From: Ceratorhiza oryzae-sativae
Taxonomy: Eukaryota; Basidiomycota; Agaricomycetes; Cantharellales; Ceratobasidiaceae
DNA length: 64,000 nt
Direction: 5' to 3'
NCBI GenBank assembly: GCA_030998015.1
Contig: JARWMV010000001.1
Span: forward strand, 434,001-498,000
Below are positions 9,691 through 21,130 of this stretch, piece after piece; within the stretch, counting starts at the first letter, position 1, and the number at the start of each line of letters is the position of its first letter. The position numbers and the translations under genes are program-made. Under the pieces are notes generated by a model. That model worked only from the letters and a program-made list of their open reading frames with translations. It had not been told where the DNA came from and did not search any database.

Positions 9691-12533
9691 ATGCCAACTG
9701 TCCTCTCAAAACCTGTCGTACCTCCCGGAGAATGGCCATCCTCTAAGAAGCGTAGAGGCTTGAACTCCCTGTCCAATTTGGCTGCTTGGAACTATTCTGA
9801 CCAAGAAATAATAGGTACGTATGCAAACAACCTTGATGTCATTAGCACCGCAGCTTTACTCATGGCTTTATGTGTCGTAGAAGCAGCAGAGGAGACCTGG
9901 AGATCTGTAGCTTACAGTCAATACAGAGTCGAACTGTGCCGCATATATAACAATCAAGTTGATCCGCCAGCGCCTCAGCAAATGTGGTTCAGGTTTATGT
10001 GTAAATACAACAACCCTGACCATAAGCCTCACTATCGGGCTCGGACTAGGACAGGTGACGGTACTACGCCACTGCGTGAGGGCCTCAAAAAGTGCAATTC
10101 AAAACGCTCGGCTACATTGACAACCAACTTGAGTTTATCCAAGACCTCTCCCTTGCCATATTCTGAGGCAAAGCATAGAGCAATACTCGCACTATGGAGC
10201 GCAAGCTCCCACCGTTCATTCGAGTCACTCACTGACGAGTTTCACCACATGGAAGTCAACTACTTGCGCCTGGGAACCACCTTACCTTCATCGTCTACCT
10301 TGTCTCAAGATGTCCGGCTTGTGCATGCCAGTTATGCCCCACATATTCAAACATATTTTCAGGTATGAATTTTGTCCTCCATGCAGCTATTAGCTTATTT
10401 ACTGATATTGTTGATAGAGCATACAGTCCACAGTTCATCTAGCAATCGACGGATGGACAAACCCTATTTTGGAGTCTTACCTGGGTGTGGTAGTTGTCTG
10501 GTTCGATGAAATGAAGATGCATCAATGCATCCTTGAGTTTATCAGGTAACTGCTCATAAGATGTGCGCATATATGGATTCAAATGACTTACTCACTGTTG
10601 TTAGGTTAACATCCACTCATACCAGTGAATACCTAGCCACTGAGCTCGCTTCATGCCTTTGTCAATATGGACTTGAGGGCAAGGTATGTAAATGACTATG
10701 TAGTGACAATGGATCAGCATATTAACAACAATCAGATTCTTGCAGTGGTGCTTGACAATGCCAGCAATAACCTCACCATGGTCCACTATCTTGAAAATAA
10801 GATCAAGGGATTCTTGGGGGAGCGATCATATGTGCAGTGCCTTGCGCATATAATCAATCTGATGGCCAAGGTAAGCCATACTGTATAGTTAATACATTCA
10901 AAAACAATATATATTGATTTCTAACTTCTTCAGGCATTCATGCTCCCGTTTTCATGGCCATCTAAGCAGACAAAACAGGTACTCAATTGCAACAAGACAG
11001 AAGGGCCACCTAAATTGCCCATGCAACCAATACAAGAGTTTTTACAGTTACAACAGACTGAGATTGGTACTGAGAATGAAGAACTAGATTTGCCAACCTC
11101 AGCAGAAGTTGACAAGTTGGAATTTGAACACGATACTCTAGTAGCCCAGGAAAGTGTAGTAAAGGCAATCAAGCAAGTGTATGCTCACTATGGGATTGCT
11201 CCAACCAAACCACAGCTGCAGAGTGCACAGGATATCATGCCAAAGGCAGGTTTTTTGGTTGTCACCTTGAGTCCATAAATGACTTCCATGATAGGTTGCT
11301 GGTCTAGCTTGCCATGTTGATGAGTCAATGTCACTCACAATCAGCTTCCATGAAGCGATCTCACTTTTCCCAGCACTCAAGGAATCAGGACGAAAATCAC
11401 TCTCCCAACGTGTACCAACACAGTGGAGCTCTGATTGACATGCATTGGATGACCATATTCACCTTCGACAGCCAGTTCAGTGGCTTACTGCCCAGCCTGA
11501 CTTGAAGCTCCAGCAATTTTGCTTGAAGGAAGAGCAGTGGCTGCTTGCTGATGAGTTAAATGAAGCACTTGAGGTGAGTGTTGCTCCTATAGTTTGCATG
11601 TATCACTTTAACACATACATACAGGTTTTCAAGGTTCCGACCCTACATTTCTCTGCAGGAAGTGTCTCACTAGTCCATGAAACACTCCCAAAACTGGTGG
11701 AGCTGAAAGAAACTCTTGAGATGATGAGAGATAGCTCTGATATCAGTCCTGTAACTCGAGTTGGCACCCAGGCAGCACTGAATGTCTATGATAAGTACAT
11801 GGATAACATGAGTATATGCAAAGTCTATTTCATTTCACTTGGTGAGTTAACATTACTTTGTGTACTATATGCACTGGTTTAAACTGTTTTTTTTTTGTTT
11901 CAGTCATGTGTCCAGATGTTAAAATGAACTGGCTCCACAAGCATTACACAAGCCAATCTGTGGAAAGGATTCGTCAGATGGTGTGCACTTGATTTCACAT
12001 TGTCAATTCATCAGCAGACTCCAAGCCTGTAGTCTCTGACAAACCTGCTGGCAAGGTATTTATAAATATATCAATACCACTCAACATCCATTCTTCATCC
12101 TAACATCCACTCTGTAGGCTACAAACTGCTGGATTCAGCCATTGACTACATCAAATCATGCTCATAAGGACTTGATTGAAGCCTACCTTGAAGATGAGGT
12201 TATTTCATTGGCAGGCTATGGTGGATTATTGCCTTATTGGTCTAGCATGCTTGAAACGACACTGCGCTTAGCTCAGTTTGTGCTCAATTACCTCACAGCC
12301 CTGGGTAAGTTGATTTGGCAAACAAGTCCTATGCATATATCTTACAATTCTACCAAGTGACTTCAGTAGACGTTGAGTGTGCCTTTTCTGCTGGTTGTTT
12401 GACTGTTAATCACCTACAGCATAATATGTCTGCACAAACATTTGAGGCTAAGATGGCTCTTGGATCCTGGTACAGCACTCTGCTACTGCCAGAGATTGAC
12501 CAGATTGCATCTATCATCTTGGAAGTGATGTAA
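9691..12533 (+). pseudogene. Decayed hAT-family transposase
   Basis: The protein follows the hAT order. A degenerate BED-like N-terminal finger region comes first (FRFMCKYNNPDHKPHYRAR). The RNase H-like catalytic region follows (TVHLAIDGWTNPILESYLGV, VVLDNASNNLTM, CLAHIINLMAK). The C-terminal dimerisation region comes last (TSVDVECAFSAGCLTVNHLQ ... ALGSWY). Several introns interrupt it (for example about 10365-10418, 11574-11624, 11841-11903 and 12305-12357). In-frame TGA codons occur at 11436-11438 (after VPTQWSSD) and 11990-11992 (after RQMVCT), and the middle near 11250-11330 cannot be joined cleanly. The usual ER-FS of the dimerisation motif reads EC-FS. It is therefore probably inactive. 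Confidence 0.8.
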
Positions 12534-12720
12534 CACTACATTTAATTGATTCATGATTCTATGTCTTAAATATAACTATATGACTCATATTCATGGACCA
12601 CCACAGGGCACCACAAAGGCACTGACTGGAACTGTTTACCATGTGGTAAATTTGCAATTATACCAGAGTCTACCGGAACTTATGTAACTACCACGGTAAA
12701 TACCACGAAGGCTACCAGAC

Positions 12721-12727
12721 CTACCAT
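12721..12727. repeat. Left target-site duplication CTACCAT
   Basis: The 7 bases CTACCAT lie immediately outside the left terminus of the element and recur immediately outside the right terminus at 16294-16300. This is the expected footprint of a cut-and-paste insertion. The insertion lies in the 3' flank of the hAT remnant. Confidence 0.8.
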
Positions 12728-12760
12728 TGGGAGTTGGCACGCTTCATGTGCCGGCTCCCA
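12728..12760 (+). repeat. Left terminal inverted repeat / hairpin
   Basis: Besides matching the right end, this terminus is itself a palindrome: GGGAG..GGCAC pairs with GTGCC..CTCCC around a 7-base loop (GCTTCAT). Outer bases pair GGGAG/CTCCC here but GGGGG/CCCCC at the right end, so the pairing is kept although the sequence differs. Confidence 0.8.
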
Positions 12761-13167
12761 CAGCTTACGTAAGGAAATCGGTGCAAAAAGTGGCACACAT
12801 TTCGTGCGCTCAGTTGGCGGCCTCAAAATGAGATTTATGCACCTTAAAATGAATAGAACTTGTATTACACTATGGAATGTATATTAGTGAACAAAAATTT
12901 TAACAGATTGGCTAGGAGATCGGTCTACAAGCTACGTTTGTGGCCTGAGTACAGTGTACCGAGCTATTAAGAAGATGCTGGGATATCCTGGTGTATCTGA
13001 GCATATTTTAAGGCCATCTCCAAGACCAGAACCCGCTTTTCAGCGACTTTCAGCTTACCAGTGCTCGGAAAGCTCTTCTCGTTGGCGAATGCCTGTCGGT
13101 ATACCTTGATCTGATCGTTAAGTTCGGCTCCCTTTAGTTTCATTATCTTGCCCTGATCAAGCTCGAG

Positions 13168-15794
13168 TCAAATACCAGCGATGTATGCTTCCTTTTGGAA
13201 TCGCCGGTCCATGCGCTTGTCATGCACCAGTTTGTTTTTTGCTGCCTCTTGTACTGCAGCAACGACCAATTTTGTCTTGCGTCCTTCTTCGACCTTCGAA
13301 GAATCGATTTGTCGTGCCTCTCCTCGAGTCCATGAATATTGATCATCTGTAAAGTTTGCCTCCATGTACTCTTCGGTCTTGTTTGCATGGTTTGTCATTA
13401 ATGCATTATATTTATGTAGAGTGAGGCATGGAAACCGCCTTGTCCAGACACGCCAGGTTCCAAGCGCGCCTTCGTTAACATCATTTGTTGGTGGCATAAA
13501 TGCTAGCTCACGCTGCTCAGGGCTCATGCAAGCAAATGGTGCGTCTGTCAGGAATTCATCTGTGAAGCAGACCCATGTTTGTAGTGCACCCTGGCAGAAT
13601 GAAATGAACAGATCCGTAAGGTATGGTAACTCAGATTCGTGTCGCCGGAGTGCTTGGATCACCTCAGGGTTATCCCACTCTAAGCCATCGAGTGTAGCTG
13701 TAGCAGCGAGTGCACTTGGGCTAAGCACGAGTCCAGGATCCAGAATAATTGACTTTAGGTGACTTTGAACTGTATCATGTAGCGTGGAAAGATCAGCAAG
13801 GCCTTTACCAGTCACAGTTGCTCTACGAACCAGGCGCATATATGGCTTAGACACGATTTGCCCATAGAGCGATATGACAATTAACTCTGCCAGCGTTGCA
13901 GAGCAACCCAGACCTCGAACTATGTTACTCTCCATATGATTCAAGGCCCCAGATGACTTTTTTTGCTGACAGTGTTCCATAAAATCGATGTATGCGGCAT
14001 GTAATGTGCAAAGTTCAGTTGCAGTGTTGATATATGAGCCATATTGAACATTACTAGTGTCTGGAAAGCAGCGAGAGCGATGATGATATAATCAAAAAAA
14101 GTCGGCATGGCTGTCTTGATGACCTTTCTTGTCGTCCTTGTGATTGAATACAGCGCCAGCAAGACTGCAAAGCTTTATTGCACCAGCCTCAGAAACTGCA
14201 ATCGCTCGTTGCTCCACGGGTGATGTATCTGTTGAAATCCTGCCAAGTGCAATGGTTGCGTCATTGTCCTTATTAAACAGGACCGAAGGTGAGGTGAGGG
14301 TTGGGTTTTCCTTCCAAAAGGCCAACATACCAGAAGTACCACCTTTAGCCGCATTCATGTCTTTATGAGCACAACATCTGCCTCGAACCACCCAAGAGCA
14401 ATCAAGCTGAATATCTGGTAGGCTCTGATCAAAATCACTACTCCCTAGTTGACTGATTATTTTTTGGTACTCGATTGCATGAAGATTTTCTTGTTCAACA
14501 AGAGATAGCTTGGCAAATATATCCACACCACTACCAGCTAACTCAGATCTAGCTTGTATGCTCATATAGACCTGCTCAGCTTCAGCGCTCTCCAAGTTCA
14601 GTAGCGCTAGGTTACCTAAATGGTTTATCCAGGATTCTCTTTTCCATTGCTCCTGTATTTGGGCAACTTTTATTTGGTCTTTAGCATGGTCTCCGTTGGC
14701 ACTGCACAGCTTCCGTGTGACGTCTGAGGCAACTAGGGTGAAATCTTGGAAGTGAAGCACTTAGGAGCCTGCTGGGCAGTGTCACATAGGTCTTCAACTG
14801 AGGATTTTAAAGTTGAAACCTGTGTCTCGCTTGTATGGTCAGGGGCCAATTCAACTGCAAGGAGTAGCTGCTGGTGGGTTCCTCCAGTATTTGCCATTAT
14901 ATGCATGCTACTGAAGTTGATATTGCACTGTGATGTTGAGTCCATGCTGGTAGTAACACCTACATATGTGCATGAGCAGCTTTCTATTAGACTCAGTATC
15001 ATGAGGCATACCTTGTGCTTTCGAAAGAACGTCTGCAGCTTGTATTTTTGCGCCAACACCACCTTCCAACACAAATTGGCCAACTGAGCATGGTGAAGGT
15101 ATATGTCCTATACTAACACCAAAAGCAAGCACACACATCCAGATGACCTTTGGGACCTGGACTGCAGATACACCCGACATAGCCAGCCTGTGTGACAAGC
15201 TTCGAATTTGAGCATTGTAAGCGCCAGACTTCTTGCTCTTGAAGAGAGACTTTGACTGAGTGTTTTTCGACATTTTGGCTAGCATACACTGGTAGGAATC
15301 TTCAGCTGCACATGCTCTTTTCTTCCAGCTTGTTTTAGACTGTATATATCGCTTGGCTTTGCTCTTAATACGATTAATATTCTCCGCCTGTGTCATGATT
15401 TGTCTACTCAACCAAAGCACAAGGGAATTGAGTTGTTTTTGAGTTTCCTTGTGTTTTTGGGCATTTAGACTTGCTTTCTTTTTCGATCTTGCCAAAGCCT
15501 TCATAACATTGCGTTTTTGAGTGAACAGATGTGAGTACCAAGTGGTAAGGGTGTTGCTTCGGGCTAGTAGTTTTTTGAAGCGTTTTGAGTCTTGTCCTTG
15601 TGAACCATGAATGGTATTCCCAACCTATTGAATTTGAGTAGCATACATGGGGTACTTGAGCTAGTGATCACTCAGTTTGACTTGTTTACTAACGTCTTCT
15701 GCTCCACTTATGATCTGAGCACCTTTTCCTTGTTGAAGTGCAGCTTGCTGCAATCGAGATCGCTTCCTCTGACCACGTTTGGGTGTAAAGACTG
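13168..15794 (-). pseudogene. Transposase-like protein with HKD / NHKDDKKG motifs, in-frame stop
   Basis: The basic, coiled-coil-like N-terminus begins at about 15790 (FKKLLARSNTLTTWYSHLFT). Then come SVGQFVLEGGVGAKIQAADV and MDSTSQCNINFSSMHI. An acidic-motif core follows: RGRCCAHKDMNAAKGGTSG, LFNKDNDATI and AGAVFNHKDDKKGHQDSHAD. The C-terminal part holds MPPTNDVNEGALGTWRVWTR and EEYMEANFTDDQYSWTRGEA. From recall, this looks like a dispersed, mostly unnamed Agaricomycete family. Its spaced Asp/Glu residues would suit a DDE nuclease, but that is inference. TGA at 14094-14092 interrupts an otherwise continuous frame between HADFF and FPDTSNVQYGSYI. Introns are likely near 14962-15013 and 14735-14760. 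Its place between TIRs marks it as the mobilising gene of the element. Confidence 0.7.
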
Positions 15795-16260
15795 ACTTAA
15801 GAAGCATCCTGTATGCGTATCAAAAAATCTAGAATATCTGATCCGCTTCTATAGTGAAGGAAAGCCATAGGTGTACCAATGACGACAGAATGAAACACAT
15901 GACCAATCAGTAGAACCAAACAACAACAACCACAGATTGCACATAATTGAGATTGAGAAACATTCATGATGCATGCTAGATATGCGAATGTGATGCTACA
16001 AAATCTTCCGAGATACCTATAAGCGAACTTTGTTAAAGTCAATTTCTAAATGGGCGCTCTTGGTTTATGGATTCAAGGGTACTCAACATTGCTATAATTT
16101 GATACCGCTTAGATAAATGCTTTTTGACCTTAACATTCGTCATGTAAACTCGTATATTACAATAAATCAATCCTTCAAAAGTGTCATCTTTTCCCGTCGT
16201 CGACCATTGAGAGGTCGATTTTCTGTGCCATCAATTTCCATCAAAAGTACCACGTGACGA

Positions 16261-16293
16261 GGGGGCACGGCACGCGAAGCGTGCCGACCCCCA
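16261..16293 (-). repeat. Right terminal inverted repeat / hairpin
   Basis: GGGGG-CA-CGGCACGC, a GAA loop, then GCGTGCCG-AC-CCCC forms a strong hairpin. Its reverse complement aligns with the left terminus at 12728-12760. The terminal A at 16293 is followed directly by the target duplication. Confidence 0.8.
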
Positions 16294-16300
16294 CTACCAT
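16294..16300. repeat. Right target-site duplication CTACCAT
   Basis: This is an exact copy of 12721-12727, placed directly after the right terminus. Confidence 0.8.
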
Positions 16301-17298
16301 GCTGATCCCTATACCAGCCACATGACATCACGCGGGCCACGTGACTGCTCATTTTGTTTTTGTTTTTATTATTTTATTTTTTGCATATATTGAAGGAGGT
16401 CCATCGAAGGGTGGAGATGGGGTATATAGATTTTGAATTTTCAAGGCATGAGTAAGATATGGCGAGGTTATGGGACTGGTAAATTCCAAGCATGTCCAAC
16501 AATTTGGACTAAAGTAGCTCCCGTTGAACGGAGCTGCCGTCAATGGAAGTACAACGCACATCAGATCTCAATGGCACTTACAGGCGGTGCTCTGTTTAAG
16601 GTAGTCTCAGGTGGACTGGGTGTCCAACGGAAACGATTGATCGTGAGTTCTTTCAGTCGGAGGTGAAACCCCACCGCTAGGTTCGAAGTGATGCGCAATC
16701 CAACATAGACATCATTTGAAATTAGATATTTGGCGCCACATAACGAAATGGAGACAAAATGAATCAATTCACGGGACTGGCGATATGCCCTCAACGAGTT
16801 GTCCTACACGAAATGATGTCGCTGACTGGCTGCTGGGAAACCCTTCAAATAGTATGGTCCTACAATTGCACTAACTAAATTCTGCTCCTGCTGGCGAATA
16901 GAAGAATATTACCCTGTAGCCAGCAGGGCTTTCGATGAGCAATGATTGGAGTAAAATGCGACACGAGTCACTGTGAACCCTGGATCCACTTCCGAGGTCC
17001 ACCAAGTGAATCACTTTACATGCTTTTCCCCAACCTGTGGCTCGAACTAATATGCGGCGTTGTAATCCGCAGGAGGTGAAGAGTGAGGGTGTGGGAAGGG
17101 CCAGCAAACTGAAATTCCATCGATAAGCAGCCACAGCGGAGTCTGGCGGGTCTGTTGGTATTTTGTCTATTCGTCATGTCTTCGACCTTTTGGGGGCGGT
17201 TCAAGAAATATTAATAGGTATGAATAGGCGAAGTCTACACGATATATGCGCGATCTAGCAGATTGTAACATAGTCAATTGGGGCCGTCTGCCAGAAAT
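16301..17298. other. Gene-poor region, nothing recognised
   Basis: Only short overlapping frames occur, on both strands, with no domain, signal peptide or convincing splice-joined frame. A poly-T/A stretch lies at 16353-16383. No RNA gene was recognised. Confidence 0.5.
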
Positions 17299-17856
17299 TC
17301 ATGTACTTTTTTGCTCAGGCAAGGCCATTTTTGAGAGTTCATTATATGGTATGCCCTCAAGGGCAAGATGAAGCGTGGCATTGAAGACATACAAATATAA
17401 TAGGTATATCTGAAAGAAACCATACGCAAGAGGGAGTTACTGAGGAAATAAACCATTAGGATGGGAAAGCCGAGGATTGATACAGGAAAGTCTTACACAA
17501 TACCCTGAATTTGCTATAGCTGCAGCACAAGCTTCTTGCGCATCGTGCTTTGTGTAACCAGATCGCGCGAGCCAGTCATTCCTCTCGCCTAGCACTGGGT
17601 GAAGTATTCTATGTATCAGCCATGCACAATTCTTGCGTAGTCATGGGAACTTACGGATGGGCACAGCCTTCCAAAGGATATCGTGTTCAGGACCGTATTT
17701 TTCGTAGACGTACTTGATCTCCAAACGATTCTTGCGGAAGAATTGGTCCACCACACCGAGGTACCCTCGTTGGGGAGCTTTTGGGTTGATCTTGAGTGGC
17801 TCAGGCTTCCACTCTCGACAGAGGAATGCAGTTCGGGCAGGAGGTAGAGAAGACAT
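17299..17856 (-). CDS. Small dsRNA-binding-motif-like protein
   Basis: The gene starts MSSLPPARTAFLCREWKPEP at 17856. Exon 1 runs to about 17655. Splicing over 17606-17655 joins AVPI to LLGERNDWLARSGYTKHDAQ without a frame change. The joined region VVDQFFRKNRLEIKYVYEKYGPEHD-ILWKAVPILLGE-SGYTKHDAQ-EACAAAIANSG follows the helix-strands-helix layout of a double-stranded RNA-binding motif. The SGYTKHDAQEACAAA part corresponds to the Ser-Lys-Lys-rich start of the last helix. The last exon is less certain; a frame ending YNELSKMALPEQKST stops at 17299. About 140 residues. Possible RNA-binding role by fold only; the partner is unknown. Confidence 0.45.
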
Positions 17857-19588
17857 GAAAGATGAAAGTCCGTATAATCACGGAGGATGAGGTTTGACAA
17901 GGCTAAAAGACTTGCCCAGAGAGGGCATTATATACACCGGCATTGGCCAGGTATCAGGCTTTGAGAGTCTCAGAGTGAAATGCGCAATGACGGAGCTGTT
18001 ATATTAACACATATTCGGGGGAGGAACATCCTTCATAGAGAACCTAGGTTCCCGATCAAATCAAATAACATTGTTCTGATTCGGCTCCGGATATGAAGTG
18101 ACATGACTTATTGGGGCATCTTGTTCAGCATTCGAAATATTGAGCACAAAGAGCTGTGAAGAACCTGACGAACATGAAGGCGTGAGGTCTCACGCAATAA
18201 ACAATGGACTTGCCTCAAATAGCCAAAAAGCCGATTTTGTATCCTGCCATATGACACTCGCCCCCTGCAACGCTTGCCATATGCATGTTCCATGTCATTT
18301 TCAGCATCACGTCCGATGGTTCGCAAGTGCCCTTTCGGCTGGTTTCGGCTGGGGAATGCAAGGGAATGAGTGACCAGGCGATCTGAGCTAGTAAGGAACT
18401 GTTCGGCTACACACAGTATAAAATTGAGACACACTGTACTTCAGGTAGGGATAAAAAAGGGAAGGGCTAAGATTCCGCCCAGCGGCGCCACACAGGGCAA
18501 CCATTCCGCCGTCAAATAGACGGGATACATGTGATTAAAATAGATGCACTACCATATCACAATAACCTAATCTATGCCTGAATCATCCCGCCCCTTTTCT
18601 CAGACTTTCCAAGTCCGCAGCGCTCATCACTTGAACAAAAATGGCATAGAGGCCGGGGCGCCAGGGGGGGACATATTTCTTGGATCAAGTCATCGTTCGA
18701 CCCGCGAGGGAGAGGTTTTCAAAATGAATATAAAAGCAAGGAGCTTGCGGGGTGGGTTGCGCCACTGGCATGTGAAAAGATGGTAGTGGCGACCGTAGGC
18801 TAGCGACGAGAATCTAAAAAGGCAACAAACGCACGAGTTCCGGTCACCGAACAGCTAAAAAAGCGTCACAGCTGTGGGTTCCAGAACACACACAAGCGTA
18901 GCTTATGATAATATCGAGCCTGAGAGTTTGAACAATGGGTGGATGGCTACCCCGCGGTGGCAAATATCCTCTCAAAACCACCGAGGCTGAAAAATCAATT
19001 GCATGGATCGAAATTCATCTGATGTGGGTTTATCGATCACTCCGATTGACAAGGGTTAGTTTCGCCTTGAAAGATGACGAGAAAAGATACGCAGTCAATC
19101 ATAAGGCCCATTACCCTGTCCCAGCATATTTCGACATCATTGTAAACCTAAATTGTGGGGGGGGGAACAAACGGAAACGGTTTACACACAGGTGGCTCCA
19201 CAACAGCTTGATGGACCCGATCATGAAGAAGAATAGTTCCTGAGAGAGCCTGGTTGATGAGCGACCCGGTATTGAGGGGAGACCATCACCGCCCGTGTTT
19301 ACAAAAACCAGGCATATACGTGGGGACCCCAGAAGAGGTAGACAGGCCGGCTGACGCGTTCCGAACCCATTGAGCTCGTCGCTCACCTACGCCATCTTTA
19401 CTTATAGACGAGCACTCGGAATGTATGGCCTTTGTTATCTTTAGGCATAAATTGGGATAACGAGAGTATGAAACAGAACCGGCGAAACCGCATGTTTGTG
19501 CTTCAAGGATGGTAACATACAGCGTCAACGTGAGATTCACATCGGTGCGAGCAGGATTCCAAGGTCGTCTGACCGACTGTAAAATCGC
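17857..19588. other. Gene-poor region, nothing recognised
   Basis: No frame here has conserved features. Short frames on both strands (18108-18434, 18574-18786, 18935-19243) overlap each other and show no plausible splice partners. A G-run at 19155-19164 is the only simple sequence noticed. Confidence 0.45.
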
Positions 19589-20316
19589 TCACACGCAAAC
19601 CGTTTTTTCGATCTCTTGAACTTCGGCGACAAGGATATCTGAACCACATGCCTCAATGAGTATACGTCTGGCCTTGGAGCTAAACGGCCTACCATAATCA
19701 GTGTCGCTCATCTCTCGAAGAGCTCCAGGGTGGTAGCTGGATTATCCGAGTTGTAGCCAAATTGGCCGGTTTGAGTACGTTGATCTCGTCACTTACCTTG
19801 TTGCCGCATTAGAGCAAACTCGCTATCGAGCATTCGAGACTGCCAAGCCTTCCTAAGTCGGGCTGTAATGAAGGGTAATATAGATATTGAGACATCCCCG
19901 TAACATCTGTCACAGAGATCTTGGAGAGAGGCATCCATGAATATCTTTGTCTGGAACCAGCACCCAGCAGCAAGATACTTACCAACATCGCTTGGAGCTC
20001 CAAACTTTACAAATATCACATCACCTCGATACACCAATCGTTTTTCGGGGGGCGTTTTTAAGCCAAGAAGGCTCAGGACACATTTGTTGACAGGTAAACT
20101 CGGAGAGAGAGCATAATACATGCAATATATAGTTCCCTCGATGTTGAATTGATGAATATGTACTAGATGATTGTATGGTTGAAGATCGACCGATCGAGGG
20201 TGTGAATGTCCCCGATGACGCACGTTTGGGGACACGGTGACTGCAGAGATACGAGGTGAGGCGCCAGCGCTGGGAAGAATGAGTGCATCGTGAATCGTCG
20301 TAGGGAGACAAGACAT
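19589..20316 (-). CDS. Hypothetical protein
   Basis: The frame starts MSCLPTTIHDALILPSAGAS at 20316 and continues through VYRGDVIFVKFGAPSDV. An intron with GTAAGT at about 19985 and an acceptor near 19927 leads to LCDRCYGDVSISILPFITAR. After a further intron comes a likely last exon HPGALREMSDTDYGRPFSSK ... VAEVQEIEKTVCV, stopping at 19589. The joining phase of the last exon does not work with the simplest splice pair, so a splice choice or a one-base error remains open. No signal peptide or membrane segment is clear. No function is known. Confidence 0.45.
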
Positions 20317-21078
20317 GTTCTTGAAAGCAAAGTTAATGTGTCAAAGTACAACAGAAAGAATGTGGTATAGTTGTCCACCTCAGAGAACTCATTTGCTTTA
20401 TAGACCAGACCGCATGATCACATGCCTTCTATCCGTTACACTCTCAATCACCTTCGGTTTGGTTTTGTCCCTCAACTGAGAAATAACACGCGGGCAGAAC
20501 CACCCTTCCTAATATTCTTTGACGGTTCGTGAACCAATGTTTACCCCCCATACCCCGATTAATCGAGACATGGTCTCCAGGCCTAGCTCCATGTAGTCAC
20601 AAGACGGGCGGGCGGTCGGATAAATCCACAACCTGATAGGAACCAGCCTATTACTCGGTCTTGTGATCAAGCGTTGAAGGTCGACTGAGATACGCGGGCG
20701 TTCCACTATGGTCGAAGTGTGATGCTGGGAGAAATGTGTAACACTGAGTGTGGATTTCAGCCTTTGTCCCACGTCCGCATCTTTGCATGCATATAGCGAA
20801 TGGATGATTTCAGCTCTTGAATCATGATTAAAAAGGCTCAATCTTTCTTATTGATTTATTTACTTGGTTCAACTGGGTATTAAGACTAGGTGAATGCGCA
20901 TAGGTCGAATACGTGCTCGGAACATCCAGCCAGCGTGATGGTGGATATCACAAAAATCGGGCCTCACACGAAGCGAAAGAGTTCATGTGTGTTTAGCATA
21001 TGCGTGGCTTTGCGAACACACACCAGACCGCCCCGAGTCGGCTTCAAAAGGTTAACGTTGACAATGAAAGCGAGCCTT

Positions 21079-21130
21079 GATAAGATAAGACCGATGATGT
21101 CCGATAAGATAAACGAGAAGATAAGATAGA
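21079..21130. promoter_or_regulatory. Cluster of GATAA motifs
   Basis: Six GATA-type hexamers occur within about 52 bases: GATAAG at 21079, 21084, 21103 and 21120, plus GATAAA at 21108 and GATAGA at 21125. Fungal GATA factors that control nitrogen or iron genes bind such sites, often as clusters. The cluster lies about 610 bases before the first small peptide gene. Function is inferred. Confidence 0.35.

Larger units (their letters stand above)
12728..16293 (-). mobile_element. 3.57-kb DNA transposon with hairpin TIRs and 7-bp TSD
   Basis: The left end (12728) and the reverse complement of the right end (16293) share TGGG-G-T-GGCACGCTTC--GTGCCG, about 80% alike over roughly 33 bases, with matching ACGT-containing DNA just inside. 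Both ends are flanked by CTACCAT. The only long gene inside (13168-15794, minus) is a transposase-like gene. TIRs, TSD and internal gene together define a complete insertion. The family was not named; a 7-8 bp duplication is compatible with several DDE superfamilies. Confidence 0.8.

Noticed and set aside
9340..12730. Terminal inverted repeats for the hAT element (ATGGTAG near 9346 and its complement near 12721)
   Set aside because: Only 7 bases match, and no 8-bp target duplication was found at either side.
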